Below, piece after piece: positions 33,892 to 44,356 of a stretch of 64,000 nucleotides of DNA. Position numbers and translations under genes: made by a program. Origin of the DNA: Micromonospora sp. MP36 (GTDB lineage: Bacteria > Actinomycetota > Actinomycetes > Mycobacteriales > Micromonosporaceae); the NCBI RefSeq assembly GCF_008119785.1, contig NZ_VSFA01000015.1, positions 45,001 through 109,000 on the forward strand, given 5' to 3'. The first letter of the stretch is position 1; the number at the start of each line of letters is the position of its first letter. Below the pieces are notes generated by a model, which was not told where the DNA came from, did not search any database, and saw only the letters and a list, made by a program, of their open reading frames with translations.

Positions 33892-35571
33892 TCAGCGGGA
33901 ACCGCGCTTCGGCAGGAGCAGCTCCTCGTGATCGAGTTCGCGTTCCAGGATGCGGAGCCCCGCATCGGGCAGCCGGCCGGCGTCGCGCCAACGCAGGAGT
34001 TCCTCCCGCTGGGCCTCGATCGCGGCCCGCCGGATGCGCAGCGCCGCCTCGTACCCCGGTGAGGTGGGCACCTCGGCTGACTCGACGCTCTGCAGCAGAT
34101 CGAGGCGGCCGCGGTAGCGGGCCAGGCGGGTCAGCAGCTGCCCACGGGTGACGTTGACGGCCTCGGCGTGGTCCGGCTCGTCGGCGGCGACCTCGTCGAG
34201 GCGGGCCAGGGCCGCCTCGACGGCCGCCGAGCGGGCCTCGTTGCGTACCCGGGCCTGGTCGTTCTCGTTGGCGCGCAGGCCCAGCGCCCGGACGAGCGGC
34301 GCGAACGTCAGGCCCTGCCCGACGAGGGTCACGAGAACGACCACGAACGTGCAGAACAGCAGCAGGTTACGGTCGGGGAAGGGCGCGCCGCTGTCGGTGG
34401 TCAGCGGCAGCGTGAAGATCGCGGCGAGGCTGATGACGCCGCGGGTTCCGGACCAGCTCAGCGCCGCGACTTCACGACCGGCGAGTCGACGGGCGTTGCG
34501 GTCCGCCCGCGCGGCCTGCCGGGCGCTGCTCGGCTCGTCGGGCTCCTCCTCGTCAGAGGTGCCGCCCAGCCGGGTGTGCAGCGACCCGGGTAGCACCTGG
34601 GTCAGTACCAGCCACGCAGGGCGCAGGAGCAGCACCACGCCGACCGACACCGCGACCGCGATGACGACCGTGGAGGTGTCGTACTGGTGCAGGCCCCTCA
34701 CGACCGTGGGCAGTTGCTGGCCGATCAGCAGGAAGACGAAGCCCTCGAGGAGGAAGTCGACCAGCCGCCACACCGCGCTGGTCTGCAGCCGGGTGGCGCC
34801 AGAGACGAGCCGGGGCGTGTGGTGGCCGACGATCAGCCCGGCGATCACCACGGCGAGCACGCCGGAGACGTGCAGTTCCTCGCCCAACAGGTAGGCCACG
34901 AACGGCGTCGCGAGCGAGATGGCGTTGGACAGCAGCGGATCCGCGGTGAGCGGTCGAGCCAGACGAACTCCCCATGCGACGACCGCGCCCACGGCGACGC
35001 CGCCCACCGCCGCCACGATGAACTGGCCGACCGCGGACGGGAACGAGAAGCCGCCGCCCACGGCGGCGGCGACGGCGACCTTGAGGATCGTCAGCGCGGT
35101 GGCGTCGTTCAGCAGTCCCTCGCCCTGGATGATCGTGACCAGCTTCGGCGGCAGGTTGACCCGGCGGCCCACCGCCAGTGCGGCCACCGGGTCGGGCGGC
35201 GCGATCGCGGCGCCGATCGCGATCCCGGCGGCCAGCGTCGCCCCGGCGACGAACAGGTGGAACCCGACTCCCACCAGCAGGGCGGTGAGCAGCACCAGGA
35301 CGACCGACAGACTGACCACGATGCGGAGGTTCCGGCGGATGCCCAACAGTGAGGAGTCCAGTGCTGCGCTGTAGAGCAGCGGCGGCAGCACGACCGTCAG
35401 CACGAGGCCCGGATCAAGGCTGATGTTGGGGCCCGGGAGCAGCGCGTACGCGATGCCGATGAGCGGCAGCAGCGCCGCCGCAGGCAGACCGGTGTGCGAG
35501 GCCACCCACCGCACGACGACGATGACCGCGACGGCGGCGAGCACGAACAACAACAGCGTCTGAGGGCTCAA
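33892..35571 (-). CDS. Na+/H+ antiporter, CPA1 family
   Basis: This is a roughly 559-residue monovalent cation/proton antiporter. It has about twelve hydrophobic segments starting at TLLLFVLAAVAVIVVV, the family-critical APPDPVAA (ion-binding aspartate) and GEGLLNDATA motifs, and a C-terminal cytoplasmic helical tail after about 420 containing RNEARSAAVEAALARLDEV. The start is uncertain. TTG 35571 gives the usual short N-terminus and has AGGGAG 11 bases upstream; GTG 35673 would add 34 atypical residues. It is followed upstream on the same strand by a TrkA-C-like regulatory protein, so the two may form a regulated pH/ion homeostasis unit. Confidence 0.87.
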   Translation of the reverse strand: MSPQTLLLFVLAAVAVIVVVRWVASHTGLPAAALLPLIGIAYALLPGPNISLDPGLVLTVVLPPLLYSAALDSSLLGIRRNLRIVVSLSVVLVLLTALLVGVGFHLFVAGATLAAGIAIGAAIAPPDPVAALAVGRRVNLPPKLVTIIQGEGLLNDATALTILKVAVAAAVGGGFSFPSAVGQFIVAAVGGVAVGAVVAWGVRLARPLTADPLLSNAISLATPFVAYLLGEELHVSGVLAVVIAGLIVGHHTPRLVSGATRLQTSAVWRLVDFLLEGFVFLLIGQQLPTVVRGLHQYDTSTVVIAVAVSVGVVLLLRPAWLVLTQVLPGSLHTRLGGTSDEEEPDEPSSARQAARADRNARRLAGREVAALSWSGTRGVISLAAIFTLPLTTDSGAPFPDRNLLLFCTFVVVLVTLVGQGLTFAPLVRALGLRANENDQARVRNEARSAAVEAALARLDEVAADEPDHAEAVNVTRGQLLTRLARYRGRLDLLQSVESAEVPTSPGYEAALRIRRAAIEAQREELLRWRDAGRLPDAGLRILERELDHEELLLPKRGSR

Positions 35572-35814
35572 CCCGGTTACGTCTCCCTGGCCGGCGGATG
35601 GTCCGAGCTGACGGCGTGCTCGACCGCTCCGGCTCGGGCCTCGATCGGCCGGGCGAAGTCGCTCGCCGACCACATCGGCGCCGGCGTGAGGGCAGCACAG
35701 CCTGCAGCAACTCCAGAAGCCTACCCGCTGCAGGTTCGGGGGCGACTTCCGCCGCAGCCCACGGAGAGCGCCGCCACGACCCCGTCGGTCAACCGACTGT
35801 CGCCGCGGGCGCGC

Positions 35815-36312
35815 TCACCGGCCGGCCGTCGGGTGCCCGGTGAGCAGGTCGGCGAGCGCGGCCACCCGGCGCCGGTCGGCGACCGCGACGAGCGTGTCGT
35901 CGTGGCACAGGACGAAGTCCGGGGCCGGCGCGACGATGACCCGGTCGCCGCGCACCACGGCGACGATGGACGCACCGGTGCGGCTACGCGCCCGCGTGTC
36001 GCCGAGCGGCCGGCCGGCGTACGGGGAGTTGGCCGGCAGCCGCAGGCGGACCGCCGCGACGCCGTCGACCTGCCGTTCGAGCTCGGTCAGGTGGTCGACC
36101 GTGACGGTCGGGTCCAGCACGTCGGCGACCCAGCGCGCCTCGTCCTGGTCGAGGACGACCGTGCTGAGCGCCCGCTCGGCGTCGTCGGGGTCGTAGACCA
36201 CGAGGTCACGCCGGCCGGTGAGATGGCAGACGACGCCGAGGCGTCGTCCGGCGCGGGTGGTGGTGGCCCACCCGATGCCGACTCCGGGAAGCGCGATTCG
36301 TTCGATGGTCAT
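35815..36312 (-). CDS. TrkA-C/KhtT-like antiporter regulatory subunit
   Basis: This is a 165-residue soluble protein. The N-terminal half begins MTIERIALPGVGIGWATTT and has HLTGRRDLVVYDPDDAERA, as in KhtT-like regulators. The C-terminal half is an RCK-C/TrkA-C module: VRLRLPANSPYAGRPLGD, IVAVVRGDRVIVAPAPDF and DTLVAVADRRRVAAL. In related systems this domain binds small ligands and gates a potassium/proton antiporter. It lies upstream of the CPA1 antiporter on the same strand, although KhtT normally partners a CPA2 protein. The ATG is at 36312. Confidence 0.82.
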   Translation of the reverse strand: MTIERIALPGVGIGWATTTRAGRRLGVVCHLTGRRDLVVYDPDDAERALSTVVLDQDEARWVADVLDPTVTVDHLTELERQVDGVAAVRLRLPANSPYAGRPLGDTRARSRTGASIVAVVRGDRVIVAPAPDFVLCHDDTLVAVADRRRVAALADLLTGHPTAGR

Positions 36313-36551
36313 CGCGGCATCTCACCTCCACTCGACTGGTCCGCCGTGCTCCGGCGGGCCACTCCAGCATGGTTCGGCGGCCCGGCCGCCCGCATCGGTG
36401 CCGACCCCCATTTCGCCGGTCCGGCCTGCCTGGCGGGGATCGGCCCGGCCGGCGCGCAAACATGGGTGCCCGCCCCGATGCCGTCTGCCGGACGGCGCGC
36501 GAGCTTGGACGGACGCGGCCCGACCGACCGTCCGTATCTTCGGACGCTGTT

Positions 36552-37550
36552 ATGAAGGACGCGGGGGAGCGCACCGGAGAGGAGACGGCCAACGTGTCAC
36601 TGTCGCTGTTCTGGCGGATCTTCCTGCTCAACGCGGCGGTGCTCGTGGTCGCCACGGTCCTGCTGCTGCTCGGCCCGATCACCGTCTCGACCCCCATCGT
36701 GCTCGCCGAGGCGGCGGTGCTGGCCGGCGGCCTCGCCGCCATGCTGGTGGCCAACGCGCTGCTGCTGCGGGTCGGGCTGGCACCGCTGGAGCGGCTCGCC
36801 CGCACCATGCGGACGATCGACCTGCTGCGCCCCGGGCGTCGCCTGCCGGTCACCGGCCAGGCCGGGATCGCGGACCTCATCCGCACCTTCAACGCCATGC
36901 TCGACCGGCTGGAGGCCGAACGCGCCACCAGCACGGCACGCGCGCTCTCCGCACAGGAGGCGGAACGGCGGCGCGTCGCCCGGGAACTGCACGACGAGAT
37001 CGGCCAGACGCTGACCGCCGTGCTGCTGGACCTCAGGCGCGTCGCCGACCGCGCACCTCCACCGGTCCGCGACGAGCTGCACCAGGTGCAGGAGAGCACC
37101 CGCAACAGCCTCGACGAGATCCGTCGCATCGCCCGCCGGCTGCGCCCGGGCGTCCTGGACGAACTCGGCCTGGCCAGCGCGCTCAAGGCGCTCACCACGG
37201 AATACACCAGCGCCGCGCTGACCGTGCACCGCCACCTCGCCGGGGACCTGCCGGATCTCGACAGCCAGGTCGAACTGGTCCTCTACCGGACCGCCCAGGA
37301 GGGGCTCACCAACGTCGTCCGGCATTCGGGGGCCCGCACCGCGCACCTGGTCCTGCGGCGTGTCCCCGGCGGTATCGAGCTGCGGATCCGCGACGATGGC
37401 CGCGGGATAGCGACCGCCCACGAGGGCGCCGGCATCCGCGGCATGCGGGAACGGGCGCTGCTCATCGGCGCCGATCTCACGATCGGCCCGGACCCGACCG
37501 GCGGCACCGACGTGTGTCTCCGGGCACCCCTGCGGAGCGAGACCAGCTGA
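36552..37550 (+). CDS. NarL-type sensor histidine kinase
   Basis: This is a 332-residue membrane kinase. Two hydrophobic segments (about 20-40 and 47-72) lead into a HAMP-like linker (GLAPLERLARTMRTIDLL). HisKA_3 dimerisation follows, with the phospho-acceptor H147 in RRRVARELHDEIGQTL. The HATPase domain contains LYRTAQEGLTNVVRHSGA, RDDGRGI and GIRGMRERA. No large extracellular sensor is present, so the input may be membrane-derived. It is followed two bases later by its response regulator. ATG 36552 is chosen; GTG 36594 is an alternative closer to the first helix. Confidence 0.9.
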   Translation: MKDAGERTGEETANVSLSLFWRIFLLNAAVLVVATVLLLLGPITVSTPIVLAEAAVLAGGLAAMLVANALLLRVGLAPLERLARTMRTIDLLRPGRRLPVTGQAGIADLIRTFNAMLDRLEAERATSTARALSAQEAERRRVARELHDEIGQTLTAVLLDLRRVADRAPPPVRDELHQVQESTRNSLDEIRRIARRLRPGVLDELGLASALKALTTEYTSAALTVHRHLAGDLPDLDSQVELVLYRTAQEGLTNVVRHSGARTAHLVLRRVPGGIELRIRDDGRGIATAHEGAGIRGMRERALLIGADLTIGPDPTGGTDVCLRAPLRSETS

Positions 37551-37552
37551 GC

Positions 37553-38206
37553 ATGCCCGAGCCCACCCGCATCCTGCTCGCCGACGACCACGCGCTGGTG
37601 CGCCGCGGCGTGCGACTGATCCTCGACAACGAGCCCGATCTCACCGTCGTCGCCGAAGCCGCCGACGGCGCCGAGGCCGTCGAGCTGGCCCGCGCCGCGG
37701 CCCCCGACCTGGCCGTCCTCGACATCGCCATGCCCCGGATGACCGGCCTGCAGGCCGCCCGGCAGATGTCCCGGGCGCTGCCCGACCTGCGCATCCTGAT
37801 GCTGACGATGTACGACAACGAGCAGTACTTCTTCGAGGCCCTGCGCGTCGGTGCCGCTGGCTACGTGCTCAAGTCGGCGGCCGACCGCGACCTCATCGAC
37901 GCCTGCCGGGCGGCCATGCGGGACGAGCCGTTCCTCTATCCGGGCACCGTCACCACGCTCATCCGCGACTATCTCGGACGGGGCGTCCGCCCGGACGCCG
38001 TCCCCGCACGGCGAATCACCGATCGCGAGGAGGAGGTCCTCAAGCTCGTCGCCGAGGGACACAGCAGCAAGCAGATCGCGGACCTGCTGTTCCTCAGCGT
38101 CAAGACCGTCGAACGGCACCGGTCCAACATCCTGCAGAAGCTCGGGCTGCGCGACCGGCTCGAACTCACCCGCTACGCCATCCGGGCCGGCCTTATCGAA
38201 CCGTGA
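37553..38206 (+). CDS. NarL/LuxR-family response regulator
   Basis: This is a 217-residue regulator. The receiver has the acidic pair D11-D12, phospho-acceptor D57 (LAVLDIAMP), the conserved threonine in LMLTMYD and lysine in YVLKSAA. The LuxR helix-turn-helix follows from about 148: RRITDREEEVLKLVAEGHS, then KQIADLLFLSVKTVERHRSN. It starts two bases after the kinase stop, so the pair is co-transcribed. It ends three bases before the stop of the convergent MocR gene. Target genes are not evident. Confidence 0.93.
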   Translation: MPEPTRILLADDHALVRRGVRLILDNEPDLTVVAEAADGAEAVELARAAAPDLAVLDIAMPRMTGLQAARQMSRALPDLRILMLTMYDNEQYFFEALRVGAAGYVLKSAADRDLIDACRAAMRDEPFLYPGTVTTLIRDYLGRGVRPDAVPARRITDREEEVLKLVAEGHSSKQIADLLFLSVKTVERHRSNILQKLGLRDRLELTRYAIRAGLIEP

Positions 38207-38209
38207 CGT

Positions 38210-39601
38210 TCAGCCCCGGACGACGGTCGGCTGTGGGGAGTCGTGCTCCTCGACTGCGGCGAAGGCCAGCAGGTCGGCCACCTCCTCGACGTGCTCGTGG
38301 AGTCGGCTGGTCGCGACGCGGAGGAAAGGCGTGTGCGGGCCGGCGAAGTAGCGTCCGCCCGGGACGACGGCCACGCCGTGCGCGGCGAGCGTGACCAGGG
38401 CGGACCGTTCGTCCTCGACGGGCACCCACAGGCTCAGTCCTTCGGTGCCGCCGGTGCGTACGCCGCGGGCGGCCAGCGCCTCGGCCAGTGCCCGTCGTCG
38501 GTTCCGGTACGTCTCGCCGGCCGCCGCGACAAGCGTGCGGGTGGGTGGATCGGTGAGCAGATGGGCGAGGCAGTTCTGCAGGATCCGGCTCGTCCAGCCG
38601 CTGCCGAAGGTGCGGTAGACGCGAGCGCGCTCGATCGGCGGTGCCGCGCCGCCCAGCACGGCGAGGCGTAGGTCGGGGCCGTGTGACTTCGAGTACGAGC
38701 GGAGGAACACCACCCGATCGGGAAGGGCCGTACCGAGGGTCTGCACCGGCCCGGGGACGAGGTCGGCCATGCCGTCGTCCTCGATCACCAGGGCCTCCGC
38801 ACCCCGCAGTACGGCGGCGAGCTCGGCGCTGCGCGCCGCGTCGACGCTGTGGCCGGTGGGGGAGTGGGCGTGCGGTTGGTAGATGAAGAGCACCGGCTTG
38901 CGGCGTACCGCGTCGGCCAGGGCGTCGGGCCGGGGTCCGCGCTCGTCGCGGGGGACCGGGATCACCTCGGCGCCGACCGCGTCGAGGATGTCGAGCAGTC
39001 GTGGCGCGGTCGGCTCCTCGACCGCCACCTTGTCGCCGGTGACGACCAGGGTCTGGCAAAGCAGCAGCAGACCGTCGAAGCCACCGTTGACGGCCAGCAG
39101 GTCCGCGGGCGGAAACGGCCACGTGGGACGGACCGCGTCGGCGAGTCGCTCGGTGATCGGCACCCGGTGGTATTCGTTCAGGTCTTCGACGCGCAGCGCC
39201 GCCGTGAGGGCGGCCTCCAGCGGCGGTAGCAGCGCGGTGTCCGGTACGGCGAGGCGGAGATCGTGCCGAAGGCGGCTGCCGTGCCGGCCGACCTCCTCGA
39301 AGCGGCGGGGGTGCGGCACGTCGGGTGGACCGATGACGACGGTGCCGGCGCGACCGCGGCCGGCGACCGAGCGGCGCCGGCGCAGGAGGGACCAGGCTTC
39401 GGACACGGTGGCGGGGCTGACGCCCAGCTGTAGCGCGAGGCTGCGCACGGTGGGCAACCGGGTGCCGGAGGGGATCGTGCCGGCGCGGATCAGCGCGGCG
39501 ACCGTCGCCGCGATGCCGCGGGCGCTGGGCTCCTCGATGAGCGCGGCCAGCCACTGGACATCGACGTCGCCGGTGGGGGTGCCCGGTTGCGGGGAAGTCA
39601 T
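38210..39601 (-). CDS. MocR-like GntR/aminotransferase-fold regulator
   Basis: This is a 463-residue chimera. The GntR winged helix spans about 15-90 (IRAGTIPSGTRLPTVRSLAL, then LGVSPATVSEAWSLLRRR). A fold-type I aminotransferase domain follows, with YQPHAHSPTGHSVD and the probable PLP-lysine in FLRSYSKSHGPDLR. Such regulators sense amino acids or vitamin B6 intermediates. It is divergent from the PBP-fold gene and the second amino-acid transporter cassette, with only 88 bp between starts, so control of that cassette is likely. The intergenic DNA has an imperfect repeat around ACAGTAAC...TATTGT. Confidence 0.88.
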   Translation of the reverse strand: MTSPQPGTPTGDVDVQWLAALIEEPSARGIAATVAALIRAGTIPSGTRLPTVRSLALQLGVSPATVSEAWSLLRRRRSVAGRGRAGTVVIGPPDVPHPRRFEEVGRHGSRLRHDLRLAVPDTALLPPLEAALTAALRVEDLNEYHRVPITERLADAVRPTWPFPPADLLAVNGGFDGLLLLCQTLVVTGDKVAVEEPTAPRLLDILDAVGAEVIPVPRDERGPRPDALADAVRRKPVLFIYQPHAHSPTGHSVDAARSAELAAVLRGAEALVIEDDGMADLVPGPVQTLGTALPDRVVFLRSYSKSHGPDLRLAVLGGAAPPIERARVYRTFGSGWTSRILQNCLAHLLTDPPTRTLVAAAGETYRNRRRALAEALAARGVRTGGTEGLSLWVPVEDERSALVTLAAHGVAVVPGGRYFAGPHTPFLRVATSRLHEHVEEVADLLAFAAVEEHDSPQPTVVRG

Positions 39602-39689
39602 GGCAGCTAGTTCACCACATGCTGGGAAGAATGAACAGTAACAAAACTTCTATTGTCGGACAGGGGTCTGAACTTTATCGTTGCCGGCG

Positions 39690-40679
39690 ATGGCTACCTC
39701 ACTGCACACCCCGCTTCACCTCGGTGTTCGACCCTGGTCGCACCTGGTGCCGCTCGCGCTGGGCGAGGTCGGAGCGCCCCCGCTCGACGTGCGCGTCGCA
39801 CGCCTCGCCGCGACCCCGCACCTGCTCGACGAGAGCGATCTCGACGCCGGCGAAACCTCCTTCAGCCGGTACACCCTGGCCCGCGCGGCCGGCGACGACC
39901 GGCTCGTGGGCATCCCCGCCTTCGTCATGCGCGGCTTCCGGCACCGCTGCATCCTGGTCCGCAAGGACAGCCCCGCCGCCGACGCCGCCGACCTCGCGGG
40001 CGCCCGGATCGGCCTGACCGGGTGGCCGGACTCCGGCAACACCTGGACCCGAGCCGTGTTGCGCCGCGCCGGCCTCGACCTCACCGCCGTCGAGTGGATG
40101 GTCGGGCCGCTCACCCCCGACGCGGCGGGCGGCGACCGCATGGGCGGGATGACGCCACCGCCGTGGGTGCGGCTCGCCGGACCGGGGGAGTCCCTCGTCG
40201 GCGGCCTCCTCGACGGCACGCTCGACGCGATCATGACGCCGTTCATGCCGCCCGGATTCCATCGCGACGACGCGCCCCTGCGCCCGCTGTACCGTGACTA
40301 CCGCGCGGCCGAAGTCCGCTACGGCGAAGAGGTCGGATTCATCCCCGGCATCCACCTCATCGCCGTGAAACGCGAGCGCGTCGAGGCACGGCCGGAGATC
40401 CTCACCGACCTGATGACGGCGCTGCGGGCCTCGCAGCAGGCGTGGTGGGTCGACTACCGCAAACACGCCGACACCACGCCGTGGGCGCTCGCCGAGATCG
40501 ACGACACGGAACGGCGCTACGGCGCGGACTGGATGCCGTACGGCCTGGCGGCCAACCGCTCGATGATCAGCGCCTTCTGCACGGAACTGCACGCCCAGGG
40601 CATCGCCGAATCGCTGATCGACCCGGACGTGCTGTTCCCCGAGTACACCAAGATCGCCACCGAGACGGGAGTGGAGTAG
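39690..40679 (+). CDS. Periplasmic-binding-fold protein without signal peptide
   Basis: This is a 329-residue protein resembling type 2 periplasmic-binding folds of the nitrate/taurine and 4,5-dihydroxyphthalate decarboxylase-like group. Supporting segments are AFVMRGFRHRCILVRKDS, ADLAGARIGLTGWPDSGNTW, GESLVGGLLDGTLDAIM and HLIAVKRERVEARPEIL. There is no secretion signal or lipobox. In this group the fold may be a cytoplasmic enzyme rather than a transporter subunit. ATG 39690 is preferred over TTG 39681. Its TAG stop abuts the ATG of the nitrilase. Confidence 0.75.
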   Translation: MATSLHTPLHLGVRPWSHLVPLALGEVGAPPLDVRVARLAATPHLLDESDLDAGETSFSRYTLARAAGDDRLVGIPAFVMRGFRHRCILVRKDSPAADAADLAGARIGLTGWPDSGNTWTRAVLRRAGLDLTAVEWMVGPLTPDAAGGDRMGGMTPPPWVRLAGPGESLVGGLLDGTLDAIMTPFMPPGFHRDDAPLRPLYRDYRAAEVRYGEEVGFIPGIHLIAVKRERVEARPEILTDLMTALRASQQAWWVDYRKHADTTPWALAEIDDTERRYGADWMPYGLAANRSMISAFCTELHAQGIAESLIDPDVLFPEYTKIATETGVE

Positions 40680-41498
40680 ATGCGCCTCGCCCTGGGCCAG
40701 CTCGCCGCCAGCGAGGACTGGCAGGTCAATCTCCAGCAGTGCACGACCCTCGTGGAGCGGGCCGCGGCCGGCGGGGCCGACCTCCTGGTCCTGCCCGAGG
40801 GGGTGTTGGCGCGGTTCACCGACGACTTCACCCGGCTGCGCAGCGCCGCCCAGCCGCTGGACGGGCCCTTCGTCACCGGACTCGCCGCCGCCACCGCCGG
40901 CACCCGGGTCACCGTGGTGGCGGGAGTGCACGAGCCGGGACCGGACGGCAGGGCGTACAACACCCTCGTCGTGCTGCGTGACGGCCAGATGCTCACCAAC
41001 TACCGAAAACTGCACCTGTACGACGCGTTCGGCGCCAGGGAGTCCGACAACGTCATCCCCGCCGACGGCCCGGTGGTGACCTTCCCCTGCGCCGGGCACA
41101 CCGTCGGCCTGATGACCTGCTACGACGTACGCTTCCCCGAGATGGCGCGACTGCTCGTGACCGACGGCGGCGCCGACCTCCTCGTCCTGCCCGCGGCGTG
41201 GGTCCGAGGACCGCTCAAGGAGCGGCACTGGGAGCTGATGGTCTCCGCGCGCGCCCTGGAGAACACCGTCTACGTCGCGGCCTGCGGCGAATGCGGCCCG
41301 CGCAACATCGGGCACTCCATGGTCGTCGACCCGCTCGGGGTGGTGGTCGGGCGCCTCGCCGAGGACCCGGACCTGCTCTGGGCCGAGGTGTCGGCCGACC
41401 GACTGGCCCAGGCCCGGCAGCGGCTCCCCGTGCTGGCCAACCGACGGTTCTCCGTCGACCCCACCCCGACCCGACCACTTGCCACCACGACCGGCTGA
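40680..41498 (+). CDS. Carbon-nitrogen hydrolase (nitrilase superfamily)
   Basis: This is a 272-residue cytoplasmic amidase. The catalytic triad is complete: E40 in LVLPEG, K110 in NYRKLHLYD and C147 in MTCYDVRFPE. RHWELMVSARALENTVYVA also matches the family. Omega-amidase, deaminated-glutathione amidase and N-carbamyl-D-amino-acid hydrolase activities all occur among relatives and cannot be distinguished. The ATG starts right after the preceding TAG, and a lipoprotein gene follows after 31 bp, so this belongs to the transporter operon. It parallels the deacylase beside the first transporter. Confidence 0.9.
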   Translation: MRLALGQLAASEDWQVNLQQCTTLVERAAAGGADLLVLPEGVLARFTDDFTRLRSAAQPLDGPFVTGLAAATAGTRVTVVAGVHEPGPDGRAYNTLVVLRDGQMLTNYRKLHLYDAFGARESDNVIPADGPVVTFPCAGHTVGLMTCYDVRFPEMARLLVTDGGADLLVLPAAWVRGPLKERHWELMVSARALENTVYVAACGECGPRNIGHSMVVDPLGVVVGRLAEDPDLLWAEVSADRLAQARQRLPVLANRRFSVDPTPTRPLATTTG

Positions 41499-41529
41499 CC
41501 AACAGCAACCTTGGATTGAAGGAATAGTC

Positions 41530-42453
41530 ATGCGCCGTACCCCCATCGCAGTGACCGCCGTGTCCGTGCTGCTCTCGCTGTCGCTCGTCGGCTGCGCCAA
41601 GGACCCCTCCGAAGCCCAGCAGGGCGGCGGTGGGGGCGAGACCACCACGCAGCAGCAGAACACGGCGCTGCACGACAAGCTGCCTGACAAGATCAAGCAG
41701 TCCGGCAAGCTGGTGTCGGTCAACAGCGGCTCCTTCCCGCCCTACGAGATCGTCGGCAGCAACCGGGACCTCAGCGGCGCCGCCGCGGATCTCTCCGACG
41801 CGCTCGGCCAGGTGCTCGGCATCAAGGTCGAACACGTGACCGTCGAGGGTCTCTCCGGCGTGCTGACCGGCATCAAGGCCGGCCGGTACGACTTCGCCCT
41901 CGGCCCGATCGGCGACTTCCCCGAGCGCGAGACCGACAACGACTTCGTCGACTGGGTGCAGGAGTTCGTCGTCTTCGCGGTGCCGAAGGGCAACCCGAAG
42001 CAGATCAAGGACCTCGACAGCACCTGCGGCCTGCGCGTCGCCGTGATGGCCGCCGGCTCGGCGGAGAAGGTGATCAAGGAGCAGGCGCAGAAGTGCACCG
42101 CCGCGGGCAAGCCGGCGCTCGAGGTGCAGTCGTACAAGGACCAGCCCTCGTCGATCCTGGCGGTCAAGTCCGGCCGCGCTGACGCCTTCTTCTCCTCGCA
42201 GGCGCCGCTGACCTACTTCGTCAAGCAGTCGAACGGTGAGCTGGAACTGGCCGCCACCGGACAGAAGAACGGCTTCGACGACCTCTTCCAGGGCGCGGTC
42301 GTGCCGAAGGACTCGGCGCTGCGCGACGTGCTGCTGGCCGCGCTGCAGGAGCTCTACGACAACGGCACCTACGCCAAGATCATGGCGAAGTGGGGTCTCG
42401 ACGGCAACAAGCTCGACAAGCCGGGCATCAACCTGGCCGGCGGCAAGGGGTGA
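41530..42453 (+). CDS. Amino-acid ABC transporter substrate-binding lipoprotein
   Basis: This is a 307-residue family 3 solute-binding protein. The lipoprotein signal ends in SLVGC-AK. Ligand-binding motifs include FPPYEIVGSNRDLSGAAADL, LTGIKAGRYDFALGPIGDF, and VAVMAAGSAEKVI, with late SGRADAFFSSQAP. ATG 41530 has a GAAGGA ribosome binding site eight bases upstream; the longer frame lacks a signal. Its TGA overlaps the GTG of the permease, the same arrangement as at the start of this window. Confidence 0.92.
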   Translation: MRRTPIAVTAVSVLLSLSLVGCAKDPSEAQQGGGGGETTTQQQNTALHDKLPDKIKQSGKLVSVNSGSFPPYEIVGSNRDLSGAAADLSDALGQVLGIKVEHVTVEGLSGVLTGIKAGRYDFALGPIGDFPERETDNDFVDWVQEFVVFAVPKGNPKQIKDLDSTCGLRVAVMAAGSAEKVIKEQAQKCTAAGKPALEVQSYKDQPSSILAVKSGRADAFFSSQAPLTYFVKQSNGELELAATGQKNGFDDLFQGAVVPKDSALRDVLLAALQELYDNGTYAKIMAKWGLDGNKLDKPGINLAGGKG

Positions 42454-43420
42454 GCACCGTGGCCCAGAAAGCTCCGGCAACCCGGGCCGCCGACGATCGC
42501 GTCGCCGGCGTCGCCGAGCCGGTCGACGTCGCACATGCCGTGCCCCAGCGGCATCCGCTGCAGTGGGTGGCGACCGTCGTGGTCGCGGTCCTCGCCGCGC
42601 AGCTGATCCACATGCTGGTGACCAACCCCAACTTCGAATGGGACGTGGTCCTCCGCTACTTCAACACGGAGTCGATCGGCCGTGGCCTGTGGACCACCCT
42701 GAAGCTCACCGTCATCGCGATGGCCGTCGGCATCGTGCTCGGTGTGCTCCTGGCGGTCTGCCGGCTCTCCACGAACTGGCTGCTGCGGTCCCTCGCCGCG
42801 CTCTACATCTGGTTCTTCCGCGGAGTGCCGGCGCTGGTGCAACTCATCTTCTGGTTCAACCTGTCGGCGCTGATGCCGCGGGTGTCGATCGGCATCCCGT
42901 TCGGCCCCGAGTTCACGCACTGGGAGACCAACGCGCTCATCACGCCGCTGCTCGCCGCGATCCTCGGCCTCGGGCTGAACGAGGGCGCCTACATGGCCGA
43001 GATTGTTCGGGGTGGTCTGATGTCGGTCGACCAGGGCCAGACCGAGGCGGCGCAGGCGCTGGGCATGAGCCGGACGCGGACGCTCTTCCGCGTCGTCCTG
43101 CCGCAGGCGATGCGGTTCATCGTGCCGCCCACCGGCAGCCAGGTGATCAACATGCTCAAGGCGACCTCACTGGTGAGTGTGATCGCGCTGAGCGACCTGC
43201 TCTACACCGTGCAGTCCATCTACAACCGGACCTTCCAGACGATCCCGCTCCTGCTCGTGGCGTGCGTCTGGTATCTGGTGATCACGTCGATCCTCTACGT
43301 CGGGCAGTCGTTCATCGAACGGCACTACGCCCGAGGGAGCAACCGCAACGCACCGACCCGGTACCGCGACGTCCTCAAGATCCGTCGTAAGCCGGCTGTG
43401 GCGAGGGTGGAGGTGCCGTC

Positions 43421-43424
<4 letters not shown>
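42450..43424 (+). CDS. Amino-acid ABC transporter permease, paralogue of 31-990
   Basis: This is a 324-residue permease with the same layout as the first copy: NPNFEWDVV, the TM region [33 protein letters not shown], and the EAA loop [19 protein letters not shown] then [13 protein letters not shown]. The start is GTG 42450, in a GTGA overlap with the lipoprotein. It ends in an ATGA overlap with the ATPase. By eye it is strongly similar to the permease at 31-990, indicating duplication or shared transfer. Confidence 0.92.
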
Positions 43425-44215
<791 letters not shown>

Positions 44216-44231
44216 CCGGAAGCTCAGGGTT

Positions 44232-44269
44232 TGGCCCCGCCGGCCGCACGATCGCGGCCGGCGGGGCCA
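44232..44269. terminator. Terminator of the second amino-acid transporter operon
   Basis: TGGCCCCGCCGGCCGC and GCGGCCGGCGGGGCCA form a perfect 16-bp stem with a 6-base loop, directly after the ATPase stop. Confidence 0.85.
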
Positions 44270-44356
44270 GGTCTTGTGCCGCCACTCGTTGCCTGCTGCA
44301 TCAGCTCGCCGTCTCTCACAGTTGCCGTCGACGTTCCGCCGTCGACGGAGCGCGGG

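Noticed and set aside
41215..42534. A 439-codon minus-strand frame over the lipoprotein gene
   Set aside because: It is antisense to a clear lipobox-containing binding protein and has shadow composition.
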